Assembly: GCA_015146655.1 (NCBI GenBank)
Contig: VKHL01000059.1
Coordinates: 62,001-126,000, forward strand
Reading direction: 5' to 3'
DNA from: Ochromonas danica
Taxonomy: Eukaryota; Sar; Chrysophyceae; Chromulinales; Chromulinaceae
Length of the DNA stretch: 64,000 nt
The notes below the pieces were generated by a model, which was given only the letters and a program-made list of their open reading frames with translations, searched no databases and was not told the origin of the DNA. This document shows, piece after piece, positions 20,472-31,190 of the stretch (position 1 is the first letter of the stretch; every line of letters begins with the position of its first letter). The position numbers and the translations under genes were made by a program.

Positions 20472-23400
20472 TTAACAGGGCATAATATAGCGTTGAGGAT
20501 AAACCGAAGAGGCAACTTGGCGATCATCAACAGTGCAAGGCACAGGCAGATCGAAGAATCCAGGCTTTCCTGCATCCGCACGAGCAGAACCAATGGCCAT
20601 CTTCAAAGCAAAGTAAGCACTGTTGGCAACAATCAGCGGAGGTTCTCCAGTTGCTTTCGACCCCATAATGGAGTTCTTGTCATAGGCATTGGCAATTAAG
20701 GTGACATTGAGCAAACTTGGGATATCTTGAGCCATAGGAGGCTTGTATTCCCATGTACCAATTGTCTTCAATATACCTGTCCCTTCCGCGTACATTACCT
20801 TCTCATGGAAAAAGTATCCAATTCCCATAACAATCGCTCCTTCGATCTGTCCGATATCAACTGTAGGGTTCAGTGAGCGACCGCAATCATAGACCAACTC
20901 GCATGACAAAACATGCACTTCTCCTGACAACACGTTGAGCTCCACTTCGGTCACACAAGCAGCATAGACAAAATACTGGAAGAATTGACCATTAGGATTC
21001 TGTTGAGGAGAATACCATCCTTCAGTGTTCAAAGAGATACTCGTTGGTACAGTATGCAAGAAGTTAATCCATTCATCAGTTGACATTTTCTCTTTCTTGG
21101 CAGTTCCTTTACGATAGGGATCGATGCGAGCATTGAGCTTCGCGCATGCATTAAGTGCTGCTTGCACAGTGACTTCAGATGTTCCTGAGCCTCCAGTTGG
21201 ACCTCCATTCACGACGGCACTTGTAGAAGTGCGTTCAATAGAAACCAGAGACAAGTCGACACCTAATGCGCTGGCGACAGCTTGGGCCACCTTGGTATTA
21301 ATTCCTTGACCAATTTCCACACCGCTATGAGTGACAAACACTCTCCCATCAGTAGTTCGCACACCCAACTTAACTCCCGCACTATACCCTGACCATCCCA
21401 TGCCATACTTCACTGGAGCTGCTGCCAATCCACGCTTACGCCACAAATTGTCCCGATTGAAGGCTTGAATTCGCTGCAATCGTGAATCATATTGAGAGCG
21501 AGTCATCACCTTCTGCCAAACTTGTGGTAACGTGCTGTCCGTAATGACCTGTCCACAAATGGCAAGTTCACCATTTTGAATGAAGTTCCGTTCTTGAACA
21601 GTTCGCACAGGAATACCAAGTTCAGTAGCAATTCTCTCAATGACCATCTCAGTAATCAATGTCGACTGAACTACACCAGGAGCTCGCATCGAAGTTCGCA
21701 CAGGAGTGTTGGTGTAGCAAAGCAATGCATCGGCACGATAGTTTGGCAGATAATAAGCATTGTCAGCCCAATACATGCCCATAAACAAGCCACCCACGGC
21801 ATCAACATATGCTGCGCCCGCGTCGAGGTAGAAGCGGTACGTTAAGCCCTGGATCTTTCCATCGGCAGTGATACCCACTTCGTAGTCAGCCAACCAGTCC
21901 TCGCGACCACCTTGCATATTCATATCAGCTGTGCGAGGATTGAAAATGCGAATAGGGCGATTGAGTTTCAGAGCACATAAAGCAGCAGAAGCCGCATTCA
22001 CAACACCACCTGTTAGCTTTCCTCCAAATCCTCCACCCACACGAGCACAATAAACTTCTAATTGACTCGAAGGAACATTTAGAATAGACGCGATACTTGC
22101 AGCATTATCAGAAGGAAGCTGCGTTCCAAATACGATGTTCACTTTGTTTCCATCCACCAATTTAGCAACAGCAGCGTGTGCTTCTTCCATGTAGAAATGG
22201 CTTTGACCAGCCGCAGAGAGTCGACCAGAAAATCGATAAGGCGCCATCACCAACTTCAATAATGTGGCTTACTGAAGGCTCAAGAAGAGGATAAAAGGAT
22301 TTTTGAGCCACAGCAGTGGTTAGATCAGTAATGGGTACTCCAGCGTCAGAGCCATAAGTCACCTTGACAGTAGCAGCGGCTCGATTAGCCAACTCTTCGC
22401 TCTCCGCAACAATCACGGCAAGCGGTGCTCCAGCACAAGGAACTAACTCTCCAACGGGAACAAAAAGTGGCATTCCCGTACCAGTAGCATTCGCACCAGG
22501 GATATCAGCTGCAGTGTACATGGCCACTACGCCACGAATAGCAAGTGCTGCGCTAGCATCGAGTGCTTGCAATGTCACAGCGGCACGAGTACTGAAAACA
22601 ATTGCAGCATGCAAGCAATTCGCGGAGAGAGTTTCATCGGAAGGATACACAGCTTCACCCGTAGCTTGGATAGGTGCCTCTATCTTGGAGACAGCCTGGC
22701 CAATAGGGCTTAACGGATTTCCGTTTCGATCAATGGGGTAGAACTCCACTCCATGAGATGATGGTTTAGCCCAAGGAGTCAACACGGACTGTAGATTGGA
22801 AGGAACCAAATGCTTGGGGAAACAACGTAAGAAGAAGCGATAGAGACAGGCTGGAGTGGCTGAGGTGATGAAGGCATACGAAGTCAACTCACTATTAACT
22901 CCACCCGCATCGGTCCAATCTTGTTGTAGGGCAGATAATGCAGCAGACAAAGTCGCCGCGTTCAGAGTTTGTCCTTGGACAACTCCTTCAGCACGATAAG
23001 CGATAAAAATCTGTGGCGCAACTGCACCCAACACGATGCGTGCCGACTTGCAAATGGGAACACCTCGCTGATCTCTTTGAAGAGTGAAATGGCACGCAAC
23101 ATCAACGAAAGCATGAGCATTATGCTCTCTGCGAGCCATCTTGAATGTTTCCATGATTGTCTCACCCTCCACAGCCGAAGGCTCGCGAAGAATCAAGGCC
23201 ACAATGAAAAGACCCTTCTGTAAGAACTCGTCCCAAGAAGCGGTCAGGAAGTTCTCAATTGGCATGTAGGAAATACTGCCTTGATTGTCACAAAGCTTAA
23301 GCGTGGCTCTTGCAGCTGTCAACACCAAGACAATATCACTCGCAAAGCCTCTGTATTGAAGAAAAAGCATAAGATTTCCCGCCCATGTCGCACAATTACG

Positions 23401-24729
23401 CAGTTGTGTATTGCCCACGCGATGAAGATGATAAGCCGTCACAGAGAACACACTTTTGTGATCGATTGCTTCTCCATCATTGCCATGACAATGTTGATGC
23501 AGCGCAGAAATCACCTCTGTCACAGAGAGAGCAGCTCCAAGAATGATCTCACCAGTCTCTGGAAAGAAGGTTTGCTCTTGCATTTCAGAGATCTGGTTGA
23601 TATCGACGAGTATACGATAGCTATCCGGTTGGTAATATGGACCGCTTGTGTTAAGATATTTACTCACACCAATGGAAGTATTGCCAGCAACCAGCTGAAC
23701 TTGATGCTTACTGTATTGCGAGCGATGTTCTCGAAGGACAGCACAGAGCTGGTCGAGTGCAACAGGTCTTAAGTACGATTGACCGCTCGTTGGGTCATGG
23801 AATCGTAAAGGTCGGCTTGCTTGGTTCTTCACTTGTTTTCTATTACTCTTTCCTCTCGAACGAGCAAGCGCTAATGCAGCATTTGCAGTAGTTTTAGGAC
23901 AAGATTGTAAGTCTTCAATATCAGCAAAGCGATCTTGACAAGCTCGCACTTCTTCCAGACTCTCACAATGACCATTTTTGACCGAAGAATCCGAACATAA
24001 AGAATGGAAAGCTTGCATAATAGGACGATATCCAGTGCATCGACAGATATTACCATCCATCTTCTTGTCAACATCACTTTTTCGCAGAGGTTTTCCTTCT
24101 CTGTCAGCCTCTTCACGCAAAGCATGCATGGCTGTCACCCAACCAGGTGTACAAAATCCACATTGAGTAGCACTGTATTTCACAATTTGTTGTTGTTCTT
24201 CGGATAGAGAGGTTTTGATCGATCCTAACCCTTCCACGGTGGTCAATTCCATGCCATCGTTGAGACACAAAAGGCGAAGACAAGAATTGGCAGCCACCAC
24301 TTGGCCATTCGATTTCTCGACAATCACAGAACAAGCACCACAACCGCCTTCTTCACAACCTAATTTAGTCCCTTTTAAAAAGGCTTTCTCTCGGATATAA
24401 TGAGCAAGTAGTTCACCAGGTTGTGGATTAACAATTTCCACATTCTTTCCATTTAATTTAAATTGTAAGACATTCGACCATTGAATACTATGATAAGATA
24501 GTAGACTTCGTTGTGCAGGGACAAGGTTGTGCTGGGAAGTCAGCAGTAGTTCTGTTTCCCCGCCAACATCACCATCAGCAGTTGTTGATTTTGTTGTTTT
24601 TGTCTCATTATCTTGGAAACAAGATTTAATTCGAGAAATTAAATATTTTCTTCTCCATATTAGAAATAAAATTAGAACAGAAGTAATAACAAGAAGGGGA
24701 ACTATATCTATATCCACCTCAATTTGCAT
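20472..24729 (-). CDS. Xanthine dehydrogenase/aldehyde oxidase family, membrane-anchored, one frame break
   Basis: The family oxidises purines or aldehydes at a Mo-pterin, passing electrons through two 2Fe-2S clusters to FAD. The product, about 1,415-1,420 residues in total, shows a transmembrane helix at residues 10-25, then the plant-type 2Fe-2S domain (GCEEGGCGACSVIV, about 124-137), the second cluster (QCGFCTPG at 189, CRCTGY at 229), the FAD domain (LVAGNTSIGVSKYL, LRNCATWAGNLMLF) and the Mo domain (GQSHFYMEEAH, RVGGGFGGKLTG, RAPGVVQST, EIGQGINTK, GEPPLIVANSAYFALK with the catalytic Glu). The typical XDH motif GGKETR reads GGKLTG here, so substrate range may differ from xanthine. The frame shifts near 22245, inside the linker before FSGRLSAAGQ. 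The rest is intact, so this is either an assembly error or a very recent inactivation. Confidence 0.9.
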
Positions 24730-25137
24730 TTGTACTGAGAGATTGATTGATTGATTGTTGTTGTTGTTGACTCTGTCGACAGGCTGAGGCAGAGGCCAGG
24801 AGAAGATCGTCTCAATGACTAAATGCGCGGGAACTCCTTCTTTGTTAAGTTAACCATCTGCTCTACGTTAAGTTAAACTATCCGTTGTTAAGTTAACTAT
24901 TTGCTCTGATAGGCCAGCCTGCCAGAACGGTAGATTTGGGTTTGAATCTTCATCATTCATCCAAGGTCAATAAACGAATCTCTGGATCTTCTCTCCCAGC
25001 AGAGGCCTAAAGTCTGCTTTCTCTGGTTGCGGACACTGGGATAGGACAAGATCCAGCAGGCAGGCATGGAGCTTGGCAAGAGCACAATGAGACAGAACTA
25101 AACCTCCATAGCTTCTTAGAAGTAACTAATCAGCAAA
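24730..25137. promoter_or_regulatory. Shared upstream region, molybdenum hydroxylase and PH-protein genes
   Basis: This 408 bp divergent gap contains three copies of GTTAAGTTAA (24844, 24867 and 24887) and (TTG)n/(TGAT)n short runs next to the molybdenum hydroxylase start. No open reading frame or RNA gene was recognised. Confidence 0.45.
24844..24897. promoter_or_regulatory. Triple GTTAAGTTAA repeat
   Basis: Three copies are spaced 23 and 20 bp apart. Copies one and three are followed by AC, and the sequence between them includes CATCTGCTCT, echoed as TATTTGCTCT after copy three. The spacing of about two helical turns is compatible with a factor-binding array. The same word recurs at other gene starts in the window. 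Confidence 0.45.
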
Positions 25138-26024
25138 ATGGACGGACTAGCCACAACGATGATCTCCGTGGACTTCCAGGATGGAAACGTGGTCTCCTTT
25201 GATCGTGCGCGCAGAGAGATGATTCTCACAATTGCGGCCAGTGGTAGCGTTCTCACTTTCAGTACTATCCCAGCTCGTCCCAGTCCTCCTCGAACGATGA
25301 TCGATGCCAGTGGAAAGACTGTCGCCCTTGATGATCTTCCTCTTTCCCCTGTCACTCGCACTGCCACAGTAATGAAGCTGGGCTACAAGAAATTCCCCAT
25401 TCTGGGAATGCCAATCTGGAATAAGCGCTTTATTCGTCTGACAGAGAACGAGATCTCATACCATGTGAGTGAGGAAACTCGAGCGAAAGGTGTCCTCCAC
25501 CTTTCTCCTGCTGTGAAGGTGGGTGTGATCCACGCGAATGATCCGGCTTGCAAGGATCGCCACAAAGGTGGACGGGGCCTCAGCTTCAATCCACGCAAGG
25601 GAATTCTAGGTAAAGACAACTGTGTTGAAGTTCGTATCCCTGCAAACTTGGGCAAAATGTTGGCCGGTCATCAAAGCAGAACGTATTACTTCTCATTTGA
25701 TAACCTGGTGGATGCCCAACAGTTTGCGGACGCGATTAAAACTAACATTAAGGTGAGCGGACTTAAACTAGAGCTTGAAGCAGTCGTTGACTCTCAATGT
25801 GTTAGGTTTTGAACTGGAAGGAGCGATTTAACTCTGATGCGAACAATTTTATGGACAGATCTATGAATATGATGAGCAATATGGAGCTCGTGTCCAACCC
25901 GGAGACTTCCTTGGAATGGTATTGCACTACTCTGAACACCTCCCTTCCAACTATGGAAATCTACGAGCGCTTGCAAGTGTTCTACGACAATCTGGCCGCG
26001 GTCAATATTCGTCCAAACCGTTAA
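25138..26024 (+). CDS. PH-domain protein, two exons
   Basis: Exons 25138-25752 and 25806-26024 are joined by a 53-nt intron (IKTNIK|VLNWKERF) and give 277 aa. A pleckstrin-homology domain spans about residues 80-205. It begins YKKFPILGMPIWNKRFIRLT, has ISYHVSEETRAKGVLHL, and ends in the C-terminal helix DAQQFADAIKTNI. The N-terminal 75 residues are a separate small beta-rich segment, and the C-terminal 72 residues are helical and Met/Asn-rich. Such proteins usually bind phosphoinositides or act as membrane adaptors. Here the ligand is unknown and no catalytic domain is attached. Confidence 0.8.
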
Positions 26025-26642
26025 TTTTCATGTCTTACACACTATAGTATTCTGGTGAATTTTCATCATGTGATCTGGTTTGTTGGTTGTCTCTGCTCAG
26101 CAGCTATTATACTGCGAAGTATACTGGCTTCGAGCTCAGTCGACGCCGTTCATACATATATTTGCTGTTACTTTTCCTTCTGATTGGACCACATGGTTTT
26201 GACGTGTATTGATTAGACATTGAGATTCATAGTAACTGTGTTGATTTTTAATGATATACTGTAGTATGGCGTCTTATATCCATTTACACGGCTATGGCTC
26301 CAATTTAAGTAATTTTCTAAAGATCATCAATATGCGCAGGATTGTTATCTTTAACAAAGGAACAGCAACTAGACTATGCTATTATCAATGTCGCTTATAC
26401 AACACAAAGCTTAAATGCATCTTGCCGTATAGATTCGAAGTAAACATAGCAACTGCATATCAGCACAGATTGGGTCTGTCACAGTATCCTTGCCCTGCTG
26501 GCTTGGAACACCGACTACTGACTACTGACAAACTCCGTTAATCTAAGCGATAGGAACAGACCATTCTATTCTATTCCTGTATCAATCACTGCTAATCAAC
26601 CTGATAGCATCTCCTCACAGCCAGTTAGTCAGTCAGTCGCTC
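26025..26642. other. Convergent intergenic region with doubtful ORF
   Basis: This 618 bp gap lies between the 3' ends of the PH and DHHC genes. A plus-strand ATG frame of 96 codons (26251-26541) is present but has no recognisable domain and an irregular composition. It ends near (GTCA)n-like repeats. I do not call it a gene. Confidence 0.4.
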
Positions 26643-27548
26643 TCAAACGTCAGGACCATGGGGTATGCGATGCTTCCCCAGGACAGCGAAAATAATGTAA
26701 TAGATCAGCACTCCTAGCAAGTAGTAGAATTGGAAACATAGTAAGTGAAGAAAAGAATAAAATGCCTTCAGATTTCTCTTGCCTATGCATTTCCCCGACC
26801 TGTAACCATCACCATTAAACAACATGAATGAAGATTGAGAAGGAGATATGATGTCTTACCACGGACAATGGTGATCCAAGTCATCAATACAAACACCACA
26901 ATAGGAGCAATGCCGTGCAGTGGTGGGTCGGTGGAACTGGCATTGTCCGCATTCCATCGTGTTCTTGTGCTGATGATCCACTCCCCCCACAGCGCGGAAG
27001 CGACTGTTCGCTCGACCCGTCGATAACGTCGACATCGCAATATTTGACGTTGGATGGATGACAGCAGGAGTGAGCCGAGCGTTGGTGGGAGAGGAGGAGG
27101 GTTGGTGCATGGGATCGTCCACTTCCTGCGCCACCACCATGGCGGCCTGTGTCAGACTGACTGCTTCTTCTTCATCCTCAGACACTGGGTAGTCATTCTT
27201 GTAGATAATACCAGGGTCAGAGAAGACAGTAACTGAGTAAGCAACTAGCAAAGCAGAGCCGCCCACAGCTCCGATAAGAATTGGCGGCCAGCCCAGCGGC
27301 GAGGCCACGCCCAAAATAACACCATGTGCTGCCAGAATAGCAAAATAGACAAAAACCACAGCACACCAATCAGGTCCCACTAGACAGTGATAAGGGAAGA
27401 CAGACTTCCTTCTCCCATAACAGAGAATAGATTTGCCCACTTTCCTCGGCCAGCACAGAAATCGATTATCATCTACCATGTCATTGTCTTCCAAGACACA
27501 GCAACAACAAAAGTGATCAAGAGGATCTCGGATATTGGATGCTATCAT
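26643..27548 (-). CDS. DHHC-type protein S-palmitoyltransferase, two exons
   Basis: The enzyme would attach palmitate to cytosolic cysteines of membrane proteins at Golgi, ER or plasma membrane. Exons 27548-26860 and 26799-26643 (60-nt intron) encode 281 aa. The order is a Cys-rich N-terminus (HFCCCCVLED), two membrane helices (about residues 62-78 and 87-107), an acidic loop, and the zinc-binding cysteine-rich domain CGQCQFHRPTTARHCSYCGV followed by DDLDHHCPW and, after splicing, SGKCIGKRNLKAFY. One further hydrophobic segment (FYYLLGVLIYYIIFAVLG) follows, then a stop. Typical members have four helices and a TTxE motif after the DHHC. Here only three helices and no TTxE are seen, so the protein is unusually short or has a missed 3' exon. 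Confidence 0.88.
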
Positions 27549-27842
27549 TCTGAAGAAGATTCTGTCTTGAAATCCTCAATTCTGAACTCAAACTTATCAA
27601 ACGAACCAATCCAATCCAATCCAATAGCAGGCAATCTTCTCTTTTTCTTCCAGAATCTCTTAAGTTAAGATTGGTAAGCATTTCCTCAATAGAATTGTTA
27701 AGTAATTACCTAAATAAACGGTTTTATCTTCTTCGAGAAGGCTTTGCGATTGGTTTGAAAAATAAACAATAAAGTGGATTTCCACGATATAAACGATTGC
27801 AGAAGAAATAGAAAGGAGGAGGGATAATACAAAAACTATAAG
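27549..27842. promoter_or_regulatory. Shared upstream region, DHHC and TTC12 genes
   Basis: The 294 bp gap between two start codons contains a TTAAGTTAA word at 27660-27668 and an AT-rich, purine-rich stretch just before the TTC12 ATG. Confidence 0.4.
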
Positions 27843-28860
27843 ATGAATGTTGATGCTCTTCTTAACCTAGAAGTAAGAAAATACTTCCACTGGACTTGTC
27901 TTCTTCTCTCATAGCATTTGTCAGACACTGTCACTGACTGACTGTCACTGACACTGTCGCTGACTGACTGTGACTGACTCACTGTGACTGACTTCCAACT
28001 AACTTTGTGTCTGTCTCATGGCTATCTAGAAGCGCACTGGAATCAAAAACTCCGATATCGATGAGTTCACTCGCAAGGCAAGTCTCTGTCTCTCTGTCTC
28101 TCTGTCTTGTCTCCTCGAGGCTGTGCATCCTCATAACCAATGCTTGGTGGTTGATTGATTAGGCGGAGGAAGTACAGAGAGCGATCCAAGGGCTAATGGA
28201 TGGAACAGTCAACCCTGAAGAAGTCCAGATCGAAGGCATCGAAACAGAAGAGGAAAGAAAGAGAAAGGAGGTCAGCTACAACCACCACTACCACTACCAC
28301 AATATGTTATCTGGTGTAACTGTTGTCTGCTGCAGGTTGAGAAAGAAGAGAAACGCAAACAGTATTTAGCAAAAGAAGAAGCACTTCGTCAACAACGCAA
28401 AGCTCAAGAGAAGGAACGATGGTGGACTGGTGCTGAGGCCTTCTTCCCAAAGCAACAGTCCTCCACTCCCTCTACTACCTCCACTACCACTACTAGTAGA
28501 GAGGAGGAACAGTCGCAACTCTCTCGCTATACGGCAGACTATTCGAAATGGGAAAGTTGGCAACCCACTGACGAAGTGAGTCGTTTAGAAGAAGAAGAAA
28601 AGCGTCGTCAGGAAGAAGAAGAAGCAAACAAACTCTTCGAACAGAACAATCCTGACTTCTGCCAACAATATCTTCATGATATGGAAGAGAGAAAGAAAGT
28701 CACAGCCAAGAAGCAAGAAAGTGCTGATATTCTGCGATTGAAAGGCAATCGATTCTTTAAGGCTAAAGACTATCCACGAGCCTTAGAACTCTATATGGAT
28801 GCTATGAAAGAGACCCCTTTTGATGGTCGTCTCTTACTCAACATTGCTCAGGTAAGTGCT

Positions 28861-28954
<94 letters not shown>

Positions 28955-31011
28955 GTTGATGGTAACTTGGTTTGATTGTTATCTACTATGAACAGGTTCA
29001 TATTAAATTCAAAGCTTATGAAGATGCCTTGGAATTCTTATCTCGTACTCTTTACCTTGATGGAAAGAATGTCAAAGCACTTTCTCGACAAGCTTTTGTC
29101 TTTAGTGAACAAGGACAGATCGAACAGGCTTTGCTCTCTCTAAAACAAGCACTCGCACTCGATCCTACTAATGCTGATCTACTCGCTCAAAGAAGAGAAC
29201 TTGATGGTTTGCAAAGAGAATGCTTAGCTGAACAAGCTCTTCAAGAACGAGACAATACCAAACACTCTGAGCTGTTCTCTTCTTTCGATGCTTTACGACC
29301 ACTTCTTGTATCATTCAATCACGATGATAATGTTGATGATGTTTCAACTCATTCTGCTATCTCATCTATAGTGGAGACTTTGTTGAAAGGACTAGAAGGT
29401 CTTGCTGACAGTGATATGGATATGATTGCAACGTATTCTCGTCAATCAGGTTTGTTAGAGATTTTGTTGCAAGACGTTAAGAAGTTATTGTCATCAGCTG
29501 ATTCTTCTTCAATCTACTCACAACAATCAACTGTTCTATTGGCTAACTTAATCGAATTATCTGCTCGATTAGTCAATGGACAACATTCTGCTAAATTACT
29601 TCTTTTACAATCAAAAATATTCTCACAGGAATTGAAAAAGATATTAAACAATGCAGTCAATGTGAATACCTCTTTGATTAGTGCTATTTTCAATTTGATC
29701 ATTGCTTTGGTCAATGACGATCATAGTTGTGCTAAGGCTAGAGCGATGGTTTGCAACGATTCTCTTCTCTGGGAGATCGTGGCCAACTATTTGGGCAATT
29801 CCTCACACAACCTGCTAAAGCGCCTGAATGCTGCTAATGCTGCTGGTTCTTCTTCATCATCATCTCTATTGAAGGAAGAAGAAGAACAACAGCAACTGCT
29901 TGATGTCCTTCGCAAAGGATTGGAATTGATTGCTTTTGGTACAAATGATCCTCAAGCTCAAGAAGTCTTCCAAGCTTCTTCTTCCTTGTCTATAGCCTTA
30001 GTATGTTCGATTGGAAGTGTGCTTCATGTCATTGTGACTGTTTCTCAATCTCTATTTGGGACTGCAGGAAGAGAGAAAGCTGAGAGAGATGTAGAGCAAT
30101 GCATGACTATTCTACTCAGATTGAGTCAAAAGGAAGGCATGCGACCAGCTTTTGCCTTTCCTTTACCATTAAATCTCGAGAGGAAAGTTACAACCATTGG
30201 TAGTCTACTCACATTGATAAAATGGTTACCTCATCAGACTGTCAATGTCATCGCCATTCTCATGAATGCCTCTGTTCTTCCTAAAGGCTCACAAGGAGAA
30301 GGTTTAGCTGTCATTCAAGAAATCTATCAACAAGATGGATTGACTTTGTCATTACCAGCTATTGATTCAATAACAGTATTGAAAGATATTACTATCTTTG
30401 ATTTACAAGAACTAGTCCGTAAAGTTGGACTATTAGCAAGATTGGTGATTTTATCAGAAGTACAAGAAAAGCTGTTATCTGAACAATGTTATCGTTCTTT
30501 GTGTCGTAGTATATCTGTCATGGCTGCCTACATTGCTCCATCAGATGAATATAATAAATGGAAGCAAGAAGGCGTTAGCACCTATATTCGTATCTTGGCC
30601 ACCTTGCGTGTAATTGATCCTTCTGTTATGGCCATTGGTCGTACAGAGGGTTTGTTAGCATCGATTATGTCTGTATTCCCTCAACCACGAATGGAATGCA
30701 ATGAAATCACCCCAACTAGCGTCATTCTCTTACCAAAGGAGGCTTTTGTTCCTGTTCTCTTGGGCAATGCTGCTCGTTGCTTGATTCCATACATGGATGA
30801 TGTTCCTTCTACCAAGTTGTTATTCGGACAAAAGCAATTCCTTGCAGTGGAGAAGTTAGTCTGTGCTATGGCAAGTTGTACTGATATTCGAGTGCGTAAG
30901 AACATTGCTATTGTCTTAGCCAAAGCTTGTAAGACCGCCCCTGAAGTTCGAGAAAGGGTTTCCTATTTTAGAGGACTTCAAATGATGATTGAACTACAAA
31001 ACCAACTCTAA
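27843..31011 (+). CDS. TTC12: TTC12-like TPR/ARM protein, dynein-arm assembly factor
   Basis: In vertebrates TTC12 is a cytoplasmic factor needed to preassemble axonemal dynein arms. Exons are 27843-27872, 28030-28077, 28163-28270, 28336-28851 and 28996-31011, giving 905 aa. The second intron has a GC donor (AAG|GCAAGT), the accepted non-canonical form; the others are GT-AG. The N-terminus is charged coiled coil. Three TPRs follow at about residues 193-300 (LRLKGNRFFKAKDYPRALEL, AYEDALEFLSRTLYLDGKNV, GQIEQALLSLKQALALDP). The remaining 600 residues are ARM/HEAT-like helices ending in VRKNIAIVLAKACKTAPEVR, which parallels the human TTC12 C-terminus. The TPR-then-ARM order and the matching ending support the family call, though sequence identity is low. 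It implies that the organism builds motile cilia. Confidence 0.8.
27923..27992. repeat. CACTGACTGACTGT repeat in TTC12 intron 1
   Basis: The intron carries repeated CTGAC words (CACTGACTGACTGT, GACACTGTCGCTGACTGACT, GTGACTGACTCACTGTGACTGAC). CTGAC/CTAAC resembles a splice branch-point consensus. A shorter version is seen in HPRT intron 2 (about 1131-1151). Confidence 0.7.
28869..28953. repeat. (TG)n microsatellite in TTC12 intron 4
   Basis: About 42 perfect TG units begin 17 nt after the donor site of the intron and occupy most of it. An in-frame read-through would encode Cys-Val repeats, which I regard as intronic. Confidence 0.95.
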
Positions 31012-31190
31012 CCATATTAAACATGCTATTATTTAACCAAAATAGTAATACTTTACTTCACTTGATAATTGTTTTTACATTCAAATCACAAAAAACATTC
31101 ATTTAATTGGAAAGTCTCATTTCTTGCACTACATTGATTATTGCTTTGTTATTAGCTATCTTCGTACTGTACCTCATGAGTGTCATTGTC

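Noticed and set aside
23281-23772. 163-codon plus-strand frame opposite the molybdenum hydroxylase
   Set aside because: It is antisense to the well-supported FAD-domain region and has no domain of its own.
24925-24960. tRNA-like T-loop (GGTTTGAATC)
   Set aside because: Flanking bases do not form the T stem, and no matching acceptor, D or anticodon arms can be drawn.
26251-26541. 96-codon plus-strand ATG frame in the PH/DHHC gap
   Set aside because: No recognisable motif, mixed composition and location between two convergent 3' ends; insufficient support for a gene.
28576-28959. Open frame ending in a Cys-Val repeat
   Set aside because: The Cys-Val run is the TG microsatellite read past a good GTAAGT donor; splicing joins TPR sequence on both sides.
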